A stretch of DNA of 64,000 nucleotides, taken from NCBI RefSeq assembly GCF_012927265.1, contig NZ_JABBGF010000003.1, forward strand, positions 558,001 to 622,000. The letters run 5' to 3'. Positions 17,121 to 25,737 of the stretch are shown piece by piece (position 1 is the first letter of the stretch; each line of letters opens with the position of its first letter). The translations under genes were made by a program, and so were the position numbers. The notes beneath the pieces were generated by a model. It saw nothing but the letters and a program-made list of their open reading frames with translations. It was not told the DNA's origin and ran no database searches. This DNA is from Chryseobacterium cheonjiense. GTDB lineage: Bacteria > Bacteroidota > Bacteroidia > Flavobacteriales > Weeksellaceae.

Positions 17121-18783
17121 ATTCATTACCCAACAACACTCCTGAAACATTCCATGAACTGAAACTGTTTCCTTCCGTAGGACCCTGAGGAATTTTTACC
17201 TGAATGGTATGTTTTCCGGCCTTCAGATCTCCGAGAGGAATTAAATTCGGGTTGGTAACGGTTCCGGGACACCAGTTGGAACGGCTTAAGTCGGATGAAG
17301 AAAGTCCATCGCCGAAATTTCCGGATGCCGGGTTATAAAGACGGTAAGAACCGCAATCTGATCTCCAGGGAATAAAAGAAAATACCATTTTTCCATCCAA
17401 TAATATAGAATTGGTTTTCGGTACAAATTCATCACCGTTTTCCCAGCCTCCATGTCCGGTGGTAATATATCTCAATTGTGCGTTCTTAAGGTGTTTTGGT
17501 AAGGTGAATTCCACCAGCAAACCTTTATCCTCATTGAACATGGTAGAATAGTCCTGTCCGGCCATTTCCATAATGTTCAGAGTGTTGAATAAAGGAATTA
17601 CGGTATTGTTTTTATAAATGGTCTGATCGCTTTTGTGAATGGTGATTTCCAGGCTTACTTTGTGGCCGCCTTTATCATAGTTTCCGATAAAAGTTCCGAT
17701 CCATAATTCTTTTTCACTTAAAGCAGGTTTTAGTTCCGTGATATCCTGACGATACGGACTGATTGTCTGCCAAGTTTTGTCTTTAAGCTGAATATGGTTA
17801 AATTTATTAATTCCGAAAGCCGTAAAGAAACGCATCATTTCAACGGCGGGGTTATAATTTTGTGTTGTTTTAACACCGAAGTATTCCTTTCCGTTTCCGT
17901 TATTGTATACCGGAAGGGTTTTTACACCGTTTTCCAGTCCGTCCAGAAAAGATTCTTTTTTATCCTGCGGAATAAAGAATACCGTGCCGGTTCTGTCGTA
18001 GGCATCACCATTGGACTGCTGTTTAAGCTCAACAAAAATATTATCGCCATCTTTTATTGTCGGAAATTTGATTTTTTTCAGAATAATCGTTCCGTTGGCA
18101 AATCTTTTAATTTCGTTCTCTGATTTCGAATCACCGGAAAAATTAATGGTTTCGTCTTCAAAAACTTTCAAAGTGGTGAATCTGCTTTTCCAGACCCGGT
18201 CTTTATAACCAAGCTGATCGATGGAAGTAACATGACTGCTGAGAATTTTATCAATATCAGTTTTTTTGACTTTTTTAATTGAACTCGCCGTAACCAGAGA
18301 ATTTTTATTTCTTTCGATTTCCAATACAAAGCCTAAACTCTGTCCCAAAACGGATGGTCCTCCGTTGATCTTCAAATCAGTAGTGTACCAGATTTCGATG
18401 GTGTTGGAATTGATTTTGGTTACTGCTTTTTTGCAATTGTAGCCTAAAATTTTCTTTGTTTCACTGGTAAATTCAAAAGTTTGTTTGCCTATAGATTCTG
18501 CATCGGAAGTCGATATGATTTCATCAGGTTTCAGAAAAGCATAAGAAATTACGGTATTGGAAGGTTTCTCAATTTTGGTAATCTCAAATGGAAATTCCGC
18601 TTTCTGTTCCCTGATTTTCGTATTCAAAATAAAATTTTCTTTTTCATTGGCCCAGACTAAAGTTGGAGACTGGTCGGGAGTTATTTTTCCATTATATGAA
18701 CTTATATACTGAACCTCATAGGTTTGCGAAAAGGAAAATAGTGATAATAGAATAAAAAAACTGAGTAAGATCTTTTGATGCAT
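17119..18783 (-). CDS. Secreted PNGase F-like protein with GLPGLI-like N-terminal region
   Basis: 554 residues with a signal peptide (about 1-19, ending SLFSFSQ). Residues 20-190 resemble the GLPGLI family (YNCKKA, IWYTTDLKINGGPSVLGQ). From about 230 to the end it resembles peptide-N-glycosidase F: AYDRTGTVFFIP places Asp263 where PNGase F has its catalytic WDR aspartate (Asp60), GHGGWENGDEF puts Glu452 near the Glu206 position, and SNWCPGT with GDGLSSSDLSRS match the second beta-jelly roll. The position of the third PNGase F glutamate (Glu118) appears not to be Glu in my hand alignment. It may remove N-glycans from host glycoproteins, or bind them. It has its own promoter. Confidence 0.75.
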   Translation of the reverse strand: MHQKILLSFFILLSLFSFSQTYEVQYISSYNGKITPDQSPTLVWANEKENFILNTKIREQKAEFPFEITKIEKPSNTVISYAFLKPDEIISTSDAESIGKQTFEFTSETKKILGYNCKKAVTKINSNTIEIWYTTDLKINGGPSVLGQSLGFVLEIERNKNSLVTASSIKKVKKTDIDKILSSHVTSIDQLGYKDRVWKSRFTTLKVFEDETINFSGDSKSENEIKRFANGTIILKKIKFPTIKDGDNIFVELKQQSNGDAYDRTGTVFFIPQDKKESFLDGLENGVKTLPVYNNGNGKEYFGVKTTQNYNPAVEMMRFFTAFGINKFNHIQLKDKTWQTISPYRQDITELKPALSEKELWIGTFIGNYDKGGHKVSLEITIHKSDQTIYKNNTVIPLFNTLNIMEMAGQDYSTMFNEDKGLLVEFTLPKHLKNAQLRYITTGHGGWENGDEFVPKTNSILLDGKMVFSFIPWRSDCGSYRLYNPASGNFGDGLSSSDLSRSNWCPGTVTNPNLIPLGDLKAGKHTIQVKIPQGPTEGNSFSSWNVSGVLLGNE

Positions 18784-18801
18784 GTGGATTGATAGTTTTC
18801 A

Positions 18802-18809
18802 CAAAGATA
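18802..18809 (-). promoter_or_regulatory. -7 promoter box of the PNGase F-like gene
   Basis: The minus strand reads TATCTTTG (TAnnTTTG), 18 nt before the ATG at 18783. Confidence 0.6.
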
Positions 18810-18840
18810 AATTTTAAATCTTTTGCAGGTGTACTAAATA

Positions 18841-18867
18841 AAAACTACTCCAAAATAGAGTAGTTTT
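18841..18867 (-). terminator. Terminator of the RsmB-like methyltransferase gene
   Basis: A perfect 10-bp stem AAAACTACTC / GAGTAGTTTT with a 7-nt loop is followed by TATTTAG on the minus strand, 24 bp after the stop at 18891. Confidence 0.75.
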
Positions 18868-18890
18868 AATAATATATATTTAAAATTCGT

Positions 18891-20096
18891 TTATGAAACT
18901 CTTTCGATCAAAGCCATGTAAAACCCGTCGTATCCTTCGCTTGGCATTACCTTTTCATCCTTGATCATTTTGAAATTCGGATTGTTTTTCAGAAATTCTT
19001 TTACCTGTTCATTATTTTCGGAAGGCAAAATAGAACAGGTCGCATATACCATTTTTCCTCCTGTTTTCAGCATTTTAGAATAATCCTGAAGAATCTGCTG
19101 CTGTTCTTTTTTAATTCGGTCTATAAAATCCTGATCGATTTTCCATTTGCTGTCCGGATTTCTTTTTAAAACACCCAGTCCTGAACACGGCGCATCAATT
19201 AGTAAACGATCTGCTTTATCGTGGAGTCTTTTGATGACTTTATTGTCCGAAATCAATCGGGTTTCGATATTATGAGCACCGGCTCTTTTGGCGCGTCGTT
19301 TTAGTTCTGCCAGTTTCCATTCGTAGATATCAAGTGCAATGATCTGTCCTTTATTTCCCATTAAAGCGGCAAGATGCAGGGTTTTTCCGCCGGCTCCGGC
19401 ACACGCATCAACTACGCGCTGGCCTTCTTTTACATCCAGAAAATATCCTATTTTTTGTGAAGAAGCATCCTGAACTTCAAAAAGCCCTTCTTTAAAAGCT
19501 GTAGTAAGAAAAACATTCTTTTTCTCTTCGAGCTGTACCGCATCAGGATAATTTCTTACAGGGTAGGAGGTAACATTTTCATCAGCAAGATCAGAAATAA
19601 GTTCTTTGGTAGTCGTTCTTAATGAGTTGGCTCTCAGTACAGTCGGCGCCTGCTCGTTTAATGCATGCATTTCTTTCTCCCATTTCTCTCCCAATTCCTT
19701 TTCAAGGGTTTCTGCGAGCCAGTCGGGGATAGAATGTTCAATAGCCTTTGTAGGAACGGTGTTTTTTTTGAGTTTGGTAAGGATGTCAGCGATTTTTATC
19801 CCGTCAAATTCCTCAAACTTTTTATAATTGGTTTTGCTCCATAAAAGATAGGCAATCATCAGTTTGTAAATGTTGTTGGGCTTCACTCCTTCGCCCATAT
19901 AGTATTCAAGGCGCTTTTTCCAACGGATGATGTTGTAGAAAATTTCAGAAACAACGGCTCTGTCCTGGCTTCCCCATTTTTTGTTTGCTTTTAAAAGTCT
20001 TTCGATCACTTTATCGGCATATTTGTTTTTCTCAAAAAATGTTTCCTGTAAAGCATCGTGAATACCGATGGCTAAGTTTCTGTGAATAAGTTCCAT
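18891..20096 (-). CDS. RsmB/NOP family rRNA (cytosine-C5) methyltransferase
   Basis: 401 residues. The N-terminal part (1 to about 150) is a NusB-like helical domain (AVVSEIFYNIIRWKKRLEYYM). The SAM domain has motif I DACAGAGGKTLHLAALMG, motif IV LLIDAPCSGLGVLKRNPD and motif VI VYATCSILPSENNEQV; the two Cys of PCSG and TCS are the release and catalytic cysteines of m5C RNA methyltransferases. The likely target is 16S rRNA, but other members act on tRNA, so the exact substrate is not certain. It is a single gene with a -7 box and a terminator. Confidence 0.93.
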   Translation of the reverse strand: MELIHRNLAIGIHDALQETFFEKNKYADKVIERLLKANKKWGSQDRAVVSEIFYNIIRWKKRLEYYMGEGVKPNNIYKLMIAYLLWSKTNYKKFEEFDGIKIADILTKLKKNTVPTKAIEHSIPDWLAETLEKELGEKWEKEMHALNEQAPTVLRANSLRTTTKELISDLADENVTSYPVRNYPDAVQLEEKKNVFLTTAFKEGLFEVQDASSQKIGYFLDVKEGQRVVDACAGAGGKTLHLAALMGNKGQIIALDIYEWKLAELKRRAKRAGAHNIETRLISDNKVIKRLHDKADRLLIDAPCSGLGVLKRNPDSKWKIDQDFIDRIKKEQQQILQDYSKMLKTGGKMVYATCSILPSENNEQVKEFLKNNPNFKMIKDEKVMPSEGYDGFYMALIERVS

Positions 20097-20124
20097 AAAA
20101 TTGGGTTCTGCTATTTTGAATCTG

Positions 20125-20132
20125 CAAAAATA
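20125..20132 (-). promoter_or_regulatory. -7 promoter box of the RsmB-like gene
   Basis: The minus strand reads TATTTTTG (TAnnTTTG), 28 nt before the ATG at 20096. Confidence 0.6.
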
Positions 20133-20325
20133 CGAATTTAAGTTGAGACTTTTAAATTCAAAATTCTGAGTTCGGTATTTAAGGTTTCGTTATGTATTTG
20201 ATATGTTGCCTTTGTGTACTGAAAGGTGAACAAATCACGTATGTCTTAATTCTTTCTTGAGTACAGTCTAACTCGTTTTGGGTATATCTCATGTTTTTAG
20301 ATTTTAATTAAAAATATTAAAGAAT

Positions 20326-20333
20326 TACCTTTG
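20326..20333 (+). promoter_or_regulatory. -7 promoter box of the YjdM/PhnA gene
   Basis: TACCTTTG matches TAnnTTTG and lies 15 nt before the ATG at 20349. This placement excludes the in-frame ATG at 20331, which would overlap the box. Confidence 0.65.
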
Positions 20334-20348
20334 CAAAAAATTAATACA

Positions 20349-20693
20349 ATGAGTGATTCTGTACTTTGTCCAAAATGTGGCTCCGAATTTACCTATCCGA
20401 GCGATGATTTAATGGTGTGTTCCCAATGTTTTTATGAATGGAATCCTGAGGAAGCAGCTGCAAGTGCGTCAGATTCGGGAAAGATTTTAGATTCAAATGG
20501 GAATGAACTGCAGGATGGAGATTCGGTAGTGGTTATTAAAGATCTCCCTGTAAAAGGAGCACCCAAGCCGGTGAAAGCCGGAACAAAGGTGAAAAACATA
20601 CGCCTCAGACCGGACAGTGATCATAATATTGACTGTAAAATCGATGGTTTCGGCTCAATGGCCCTGAAATCTGAATTTGTGAAAAAGGCATAA
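20349..20693 (+). CDS. yjdM: Zinc-ribbon protein YjdM (PhnA-like)
   Basis: 114 residues (E. coli YjdM has 111). The N-terminal zinc ribbon is [14 protein letters not shown] followed by CSQCFYEW. The C-terminal part is the PhnA domain with [23 protein letters not shown] and LKSEFVKK at the end. Despite the old name PhnA, no phosphonate-pathway genes are nearby, and in E. coli the protein is not phosphonoacetate hydrolase. Its role is unknown. The start is chosen from the promoter position and from homologues starting MSD or MS followed by LPxCP. Confidence 0.92.
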   Translation: MSDSVLCPKCGSEFTYPSDDLMVCSQCFYEWNPEEAAASASDSGKILDSNGNELQDGDSVVVIKDLPVKGAPKPVKAGTKVKNIRLRPDSDHNIDCKIDGFGSMALKSEFVKKA

Positions 20694-20807
20694 AAAAAGG
20701 AAAGAATTGGACAGTGTAATCTTTCAAAAAACTAGATTGCAGAACTGCTAATTTTCGTTTTAGGAGGCAGAAAGAGAATTAACCAAAAATTTCCTTATGC
20801 TGTGGAG
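20694..20807. other. Gene-free spacer after yjdM
   Basis: No gene or recognisable repeat is seen. A terminator-like hairpin follows at 20808-20859 on the same strand, so the yjdM transcript may have a long 3' untranslated region. Confidence 0.4.
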
Positions 20808-20859
20808 GTACAAATGTAAGAAAAAGTTTTATACGTGTTCTTGCATTTGTACTTTTTTT
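20808..20859 (+). terminator. Plus-strand terminator-like hairpin
   Basis: The arms GTACAAATGTAAGAA (20808-20822) and TTCTTGCATTTGTAC (20838-20852) pair at 14 of 15 positions around a 15-nt loop and are followed by TTTTTTT. It stands 114 bp after the yjdM stop and may end that transcript. Confidence 0.6.
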
Positions 20860-20944
20860 ATACACAAATCCACAATAAGTATTGGGAAATGTGTTTATTA
20901 TAAAAACATTTTGAGAATAAGCAGATTGGATATTCAATTTTTTT

Positions 20945-21062
20945 TCAGGAGCTTTTCCCGCTCTCGCTACTCGCTTTTTCCCGCAGAGGGTTTCGGCGGC
21001 GAAGCCGCCGAAACCCTCTGCGGGAAAAGAGCTCAGACAGGCCGCTTGATCGGGGCTAAAAA
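20945..21062. repeat. Structured intergenic element with a 25-bp perfect hairpin
   Basis: The arms 20976-21000 and 21004-21028 are perfectly complementary around loop GAA, and are GC-rich in an AT-rich setting. The 5' flank (GGAGCTTTTCCCGCTCTCGC) contains a second copy of the CTTTTCCCG half-arm (20952-20960) that could compete for the same 3' arm. The 3' flank is GCCGCTTGATCGGGGCTAAA. The flanks resemble an element I recall from many flavobacterial intergenic regions in which the hairpin arm varies. It ends 26 bp from the stop of the ABC gene. Confidence 0.6.
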
Positions 21063-21087
21063 GGAAGTTTTTCTTTTGAAATCTACA

Positions 21088-22023
21088 TCACTGAAAGGAA
21101 ATATAGACTGTATTTGCGATTTTCTGATCGGTGTAGATGATCAGTTCTTTATTTTTTGCTTTTACTTTATTCCAGTAATGATTTCCGGCAAACCGGCTTT
21201 CCAGAACTTCAGCTTTAAAACCCGATTCGGAAATTTGTATTTCTTTAGGATAATAGGAAAATTTAGGAAGCTGAAAATCGGCAATTTCATACTCGTTAAA
21301 AATATTGACCTCGCCAAAAAGTTTGGCAACATAAGCATTATAGGGATTTTTGAAGGTCTGTTCCGGATTTCCTTGCTGGATGATTGCTCCGTTCTGCAAT
21401 ACGACGATCTCATCAAGCCACGGAATAATGTCCTGTAACTCATGCGTTGAAATAATCAGAGAAATACGCTGCTGCTTTACATAACGGAATAGTTTTTCCC
21501 GCAGTTCAATTTTCCTCGGAAAATCAAGGTTGCTAAAAGGTTCGTCAAGAATAAGCAGCTTTGGAAGCACGGAAAGTGCCCGCGCTATGGCAACCCTCTG
21601 TTGCTGTCCGCCACTCAGGTATTTTGGAAGAACATGGGCAAATTCTTCAAGTCCTACAACTTCAAGAAGTTCGGCTACCGTTTCTCTTTTTTTTGCGAGA
21701 TTAATATTGGAAATAAATTTGCCTACATTTTCCGCCACAGTGGCGTAAGGCATCAGATCAAAATTCTGGGCAACAAATTTCATTTTCGACTCGCCGGGAA
21801 CAAGATTTCCTTTCGGGCCGAGCAGTTTTTCATTATCAAAAACAATATCTCCGCCCTGCCAGTCGATAAGTCCGTAAATCAAACTTAACAAAGTAGATTT
21901 TCCGCACCCGCTCTCACCGGCAAGTGCGATAATTTTACCTTCGTCAAAATGCAGGTTAAGGTTCTGAAACAAAGGTTTTTCTACAGAATATGAAAAATAA
22001 AGATTGTTTATTTCTAATAGCAT
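21088..22023 (-). CDS. ABC transporter ATP-binding protein
   Basis: 311 residues from the ATG at 22023. Walker A is GESGCGKST (about 38-46), the signature YLSGGQQQRVAIARAL, Walker B LLILDEPFSNLD, and the switch histidine is in IISTHE. About 85 residues follow the ATPase core and may be a TOBE-like regulatory domain, as in importers of the polyamine/iron/sulfate type. No permease or binding protein is next to it, so the partner is unknown. The -7 box ends only 4 nt before the start codon, which suggests a leaderless mRNA. Confidence 0.9.
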   Translation of the reverse strand: MLLEINNLYFSYSVEKPLFQNLNLHFDEGKIIALAGESGCGKSTLLSLIYGLIDWQGGDIVFDNEKLLGPKGNLVPGESKMKFVAQNFDLMPYATVAENVGKFISNINLAKKRETVAELLEVVGLEEFAHVLPKYLSGGQQQRVAIARALSVLPKLLILDEPFSNLDFPRKIELREKLFRYVKQQRISLIISTHELQDIIPWLDEIVVLQNGAIIQQGNPEQTFKNPYNAYVAKLFGEVNIFNEYEIADFQLPKFSYYPKEIQISESGFKAEVLESRFAGNHYWNKVKAKNKELIIYTDQKIANTVYISFQ

Positions 22024-22027
22024 ATTA

Positions 22028-22035
22028 CAAATGTA
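22028..22035 (-). promoter_or_regulatory. -7 promoter box abutting the ABC ATPase start codon
   Basis: The minus strand reads TACATTTG, then TAAT, then ATG: a 4-nt spacing. A start at the next in-frame upstream ATG (22065) would lie before the promoter. Confidence 0.5.
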
Positions 22036-22108
22036 ATGAATTGAAATCTTTCTAGGAAAGAACAATTTTTTTTATTATTTTAGCGGGAGTATTAAAATTT
22101 CAAAGATT

Positions 22109-22768
22109 ATGAAAAGAAAGCTATTTTCGGTAGTTTTTTCTGCTTTTTTAGCCGCATTTATCACCGTTTCCTGTAAAAAGGAAAAGCCACTTACAGGTGA
22201 GAGCAACGATGTGGCTACTGCTAAAGACGGTGCCCAGTTTACGGTAGATACTTTAAACAGTAAAGTAGAGTGGAAGGGATATAAAATTTTTAAATCTGAA
22301 AATACAGGCCATTTCGGTACCATTAAGTTTGAGAGTGGTGATGTAACGGTGAAGGATGCTAAGCTGCAAAGCGGAAAATTTGTGGCGGATATGACCTCCC
22401 TTACCTCTGAAGATCTGAAGAATGATCAGGGACAGCTGGAAAAACTCAACGGCCATCTGAAAAGCGGCGATTTTTTCGAAGTTGAAAAATTTCCTACGGC
22501 ATCTTTTGAAATCACAAAGATTACTCCATCATCAGAAGGAGATTATAATACGGTTCTGGATGGAAATTTAACAATTAAAGGAATTACAAAACCCATTCAG
22601 TTCAAAGCAAATGTTTCCGTGAAGGAAGGGGTGGTAAGCATCGCAACTGAGCCTAAAGATATCAGCAGAGAAGAATTTGGTGTTCAGTTCCAGAGCCCTG
22701 TGGAGAACGGTGTAATCAAGGATGAGATCACCATTCAGATCAATGTGAAAGCTCTAGAAAAGAAATAA
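22109..22768 (+). CDS. YceI family lipoprotein
   Basis: 219 residues. The lipoprotein signal is MKRKLFSVVFSAFLAAFITVSC with the lipobox ending at Cys22, then KKEKP. The YceI domain (about 45-215) includes VEWKGYKIFKSENTGHFGTIKF and DFFEVEKFPTASFEITKI, the strands of the lipocalin-like barrel that binds isoprenoid chains. It is exported and lipid-anchored, facing the periplasm or surface. The isoprenoid ligand is inferred from the family. A weak box TATTTTAG lies upstream, and a terminator follows. Confidence 0.93.
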   Translation: MKRKLFSVVFSAFLAAFITVSCKKEKPLTGESNDVATAKDGAQFTVDTLNSKVEWKGYKIFKSENTGHFGTIKFESGDVTVKDAKLQSGKFVADMTSLTSEDLKNDQGQLEKLNGHLKSGDFFEVEKFPTASFEITKITPSSEGDYNTVLDGNLTIKGITKPIQFKANVSVKEGVVSIATEPKDISREEFGVQFQSPVENGVIKDEITIQINVKALEKK

Positions 22769-22829
22769 GAAAGACTGATTTTTTAAAGATAAAAGTACTT
22801 TTTTTATTTACGTGAAAAAGTGATTAAGG

Positions 22830-22856
22830 TCTGCCTCTTAACGGGGCAGATTTTTT
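22830..22856 (+). terminator. Terminator of the YceI gene
   Basis: Stem TCTGCCTC / GGGGCAGA (7 of 8, plus a G-T pair) is followed by TTTTTT on the plus strand. Confidence 0.7.
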
Positions 22857-22891
22857 AACAATTTAAGGAAAAATATTTCGCCGAAAAACCG

Positions 22892-22899
22892 TATTTTTG
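22892..22899 (+). promoter_or_regulatory. -7 promoter box of pheS
   Basis: TATTTTTG matches TAnnTTTG, 25 nt before the ATG at 22925. Confidence 0.6.
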
Positions 22900-22924
22900 C
22901 AAAACATTCTGAAAGGGTAAAACA

Positions 22925-23935
22925 ATGATAGAAAAGATAGAAGAGTTACTGGTTGAGGTAAACAGCTTCAATGCCACATCAAAAGAGGAGATTGAGAACT
23001 TCCGTATTAAGTATAATGGAAAGAAAGGAATCCTGAATGATTTTTTTGAAAAATTCAAAGAGGTTCCTAATGACCAGAAGAAAGATTTCGGGCAGAAGAT
23101 CAACACTCTGAAACAAGCCGTTAATGTAAAACTGGAGGATTTAAAAAATGCTTCAGCATCTTCTGTTGTGATAGAAAAAGAAGATCTTACGAGACCTGCT
23201 TTTCCTTTGGAGCTGGGTTCAAGACATCCTATCAATCTGGTAAAAAACAGAATTATTGAGATTTTTAAATCTATCGGTTTTGCTGTGGCAGACGGACCCG
23301 AGATTGAAGACGACTGGCACAACTTTACCGCATTAAATCTTCCGGAGTACCATCCGGCAAGAGATATGCAGGATACTTTTTTTATCGAACAAAACCCAGA
23401 TATTCTTTTAAGAACGCATACTTCATCTGTACAGATCCGTTATATGGAAGAAAATCAGCCGCCAATCAGAATTCTTTCTCCGGGAAGGGTTTTCAGGAAT
23501 GAGGCAGTTTCTTCACGTTCACACTGTATTTTCCATCAAATCGAAGGTTTGTATATTGATGAGAATGTAAGCTTTGCAGACCTTAAACAGACTATTCAGT
23601 TTTTTACAACGGAACTTTTTGGAAAATCAAAAATCAGATTAAGACCTTCCTATTTCCCTTTTACGGAGCCTAGTGCTGAAATCGATGTGTACTGGGGATT
23701 AAATTCTGAAACCGATTACAGAATCACGAAAGGAACGGGCTGGCTCGAAATTATGGGATGCGGGATGGTAGACCCTGCCGTTTTGAAAAATGTAAATATT
23801 GATCCTGAAAAATATTCGGGGTATGCTTTCGGAATGGGAATTGAAAGAATCGTAATGCTTCTTTACCAGATGAGCGATATCAGAATGTTTTTTGAAAACG
23901 ATATCAGAACGCTGGAACAGTTTAAGACTCTTTAA
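22925..23935 (+). CDS. pheS: Phenylalanyl-tRNA synthetase alpha subunit
   Basis: 336 residues, the usual bacterial length. The N-terminal coiled coil (about 1-90) is followed by the class II catalytic core: motif 2 in [23 protein letters not shown] (fragments around residues 196-218), motif 3 around [16 protein letters not shown]. The [13 protein letters not shown] segment lines the phenylalanine pocket. The beta subunit gene pheT is not adjacent, which is common in Bacteroidota. It is an essential cytoplasmic enzyme charging tRNA-Phe. It has its own promoter box and terminator. Confidence 0.97.
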   Translation: MIEKIEELLVEVNSFNATSKEEIENFRIKYNGKKGILNDFFEKFKEVPNDQKKDFGQKINTLKQAVNVKLEDLKNASASSVVIEKEDLTRPAFPLELGSRHPINLVKNRIIEIFKSIGFAVADGPEIEDDWHNFTALNLPEYHPARDMQDTFFIEQNPDILLRTHTSSVQIRYMEENQPPIRILSPGRVFRNEAVSSRSHCIFHQIEGLYIDENVSFADLKQTIQFFTTELFGKSKIRLRPSYFPFTEPSAEIDVYWGLNSETDYRITKGTGWLEIMGCGMVDPAVLKNVNIDPEKYSGYAFGMGIERIVMLLYQMSDIRMFFENDIRTLEQFKTL

Positions 23936-23957
23936 TAGAAATTAATGAAATATATTA

Positions 23958-23990
23958 AAATCCTGTAAATTATTTTATAGGATTTTTTTA
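23958..23990 (+). terminator. Terminator of pheS
   Basis: A 12-bp stem with one G-T pair (23958-23969 with 23974-23985) is followed by TTTTA on the plus strand. Confidence 0.8.
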
Positions 23991-24015
23991 TTATTTTTAC
24001 ACTCAAATTGCACCG

Positions 24016-25737
24016 ATGTTTGAGAAATTAAGTTTTAGATCAAGAAGAATCGTTCACTATTCGTTGATTTTATGTATTTTACTTATACAGTTTTTAATTG
24101 CCGGATTTTTCTACAATGAGTTTATTACGAAGAAAAATTTAAAGTTTATTGAAAATCAACTAAAAGAAATTCATTCATTGGAAAACCTTACCGGTAACTC
24201 TAAAAAAGAATTGCTAAATGCACAGGTTGACTTTCAGAAATATCTTATAAATAATGATAAAAAATATCTGGAATCATACTTCCAATCTTTACGTAAACTT
24301 GATAAAAACCTTGATAGTATAGGCAACTATAAAAATAAATATCCGAGATTAAAAAGTGTGCTCATTTTAGAAAATGATAATTCTGCGAAAGTTCAAAGAT
24401 TTAAAATTCTTATTGATTCCACCCAAGAATATTCTGCTAGCTCAAACTTTAAGGTACAAAATGTTTTCCCTGAAATCAGAAAGTATGATCTGGATTATGA
24501 TTTTGGGAAGTTTAATATAGAAACCAAAACCTATTCTGATACCGTAAAGAGAAAGAAATTTTTCGGGCGTATAAAAGATGCAATATCAGGAAAAGAAAAT
24601 GTGCGCAAAGACAGCACGGTTGTAACCATGAAGCAGGGAATTAATCCCAATTCTGCTCTCATAAAAGCTGATTTTGATAGTATTTTGAATATTGTTAATA
24701 AGCATTACACCGTACAGATAAAGCAGATACGGAACAATATAAGCCGGAAAGATAATAGCAACAGTGCTTTTTACAAGATATTCAGCAATCTACTGATGTA
24801 TGGCAATAGTGTAATGAATATTTACGATTATGCAATTAAGAATTCGAGAAATGATCTGGAAAAAGAGTATTATAAGCAAAATTCAGCCAATAACAGAATC
24901 AGGATGAATCTTATTTTCGGAGCGATGATTCTTATGCTTGTGATATCCGTCCTTATCATGATGCTTACAAGCATCGCTTTTTCTTATGAGAAAAAATTAA
25001 AAGAAGCAAATCTTCAAATCAGTGCAAATCTCGAATTTAAGAACAGGGTCTTAGGGATGTTAAGCCATGAGCTGAGGTCTCCTTTAAAAATTATTGGTAT
25101 TCTTATCAGCAGAATACAAGAAAAAACGGATGATGATGAAATTAAGGAATATCTCAAATCCATTGGTTTTACAAGTAATGCTTTGCTTCTGCAGTCTAAT
25201 CAGATTTTAGAATATACCAAAAATCAAAACGTGAAAAATAAACTGATTCCCGTTGTTTTTAATCTCAATGATCAGATCACATCCATATTAAATTCTATTG
25301 AAGCCTATATAAAAACAAGGAATAATAAATTTATTGTTAATAAAGATATTGATTCAAATCTTATCCTATACTCTGATAACACAAAGATCTGCCAGATTTT
25401 CATGAATATTCTTGGCAATGCCAATAAATTTACAGAGAACGGACAAATAACGGTTAATATATATATTGAACAAAAAGACGAATCTGTTGTTACGATGTTC
25501 GCTGAAATTATTGATACCGGAGTCGGGATTGCTGAATCTGATCTTAAAAAAATATTTGAACCCTATTATCAGGGTGTTTTGTCCGAAGATATTGAAAATA
25601 TCGGCGCAGGTTTAGGTCTCAGTTTATGTAAGGAATTGGTAGAGCTATATGAAGGTCAAATTTCAGTTAAAAGCGAACGTGGTAAAGGAACAGCTGTTTA
25701 TTTTTCCGTTAATTTAAAAATCTATCATGATAACTAA
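24016..25737 (+). CDS. Membrane sensor histidine kinase with a large extracytoplasmic region
   Basis: 573 residues. TM1 is at about 14-33 and TM2 at about 296-320, leaving about 260 residues outside the cytoplasm with no domain I recognise (charged, helical, with many N, K and S). The kinase core has the H-box SHELRSPL with His351, N-box NILGNANKFTENG, G1 DTGVGIAESD and G2 GAGLGLSLCKEL. It overlaps the response regulator gene by 11 bp, so the two are co-translated partners. The HisKA-type core paired with a LuxR-type regulator is common in Bacteroidota. The signal is unknown. TATTTTTA upstream is one base off the -7 consensus. Confidence 0.92.
   Translation: MFEKLSFRSRRIVHYSLILCILLIQFLIAGFFYNEFITKKNLKFIENQLKEIHSLENLTGNSKKELLNAQVDFQKYLINNDKKYLESYFQSLRKLDKNLDSIGNYKNKYPRLKSVLILENDNSAKVQRFKILIDSTQEYSASSNFKVQNVFPEIRKYDLDYDFGKFNIETKTYSDTVKRKKFFGRIKDAISGKENVRKDSTVVTMKQGINPNSALIKADFDSILNIVNKHYTVQIKQIRNNISRKDNSNSAFYKIFSNLLMYGNSVMNIYDYAIKNSRNDLEKEYYKQNSANNRIRMNLIFGAMILMLVISVLIMMLTSIAFSYEKKLKEANLQISANLEFKNRVLGMLSHELRSPLKIIGILISRIQEKTDDDEIKEYLKSIGFTSNALLLQSNQILEYTKNQNVKNKLIPVVFNLNDQITSILNSIEAYIKTRNNKFIVNKDIDSNLILYSDNTKICQIFMNILGNANKFTENGQITVNIYIEQKDESVVTMFAEIIDTGVGIAESDLKKIFEPYYQGVLSEDIENIGAGLGLSLCKELVELYEGQISVKSERGKGTAVYFSVNLKIYHDN

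Noticed and set aside
20797..21438. Plus-strand frame from the terminator into the ABC gene
   Set aside because: It crosses a terminator-like hairpin, the 25-bp palindrome and the antisense of the ABC gene; it is not a protein gene.
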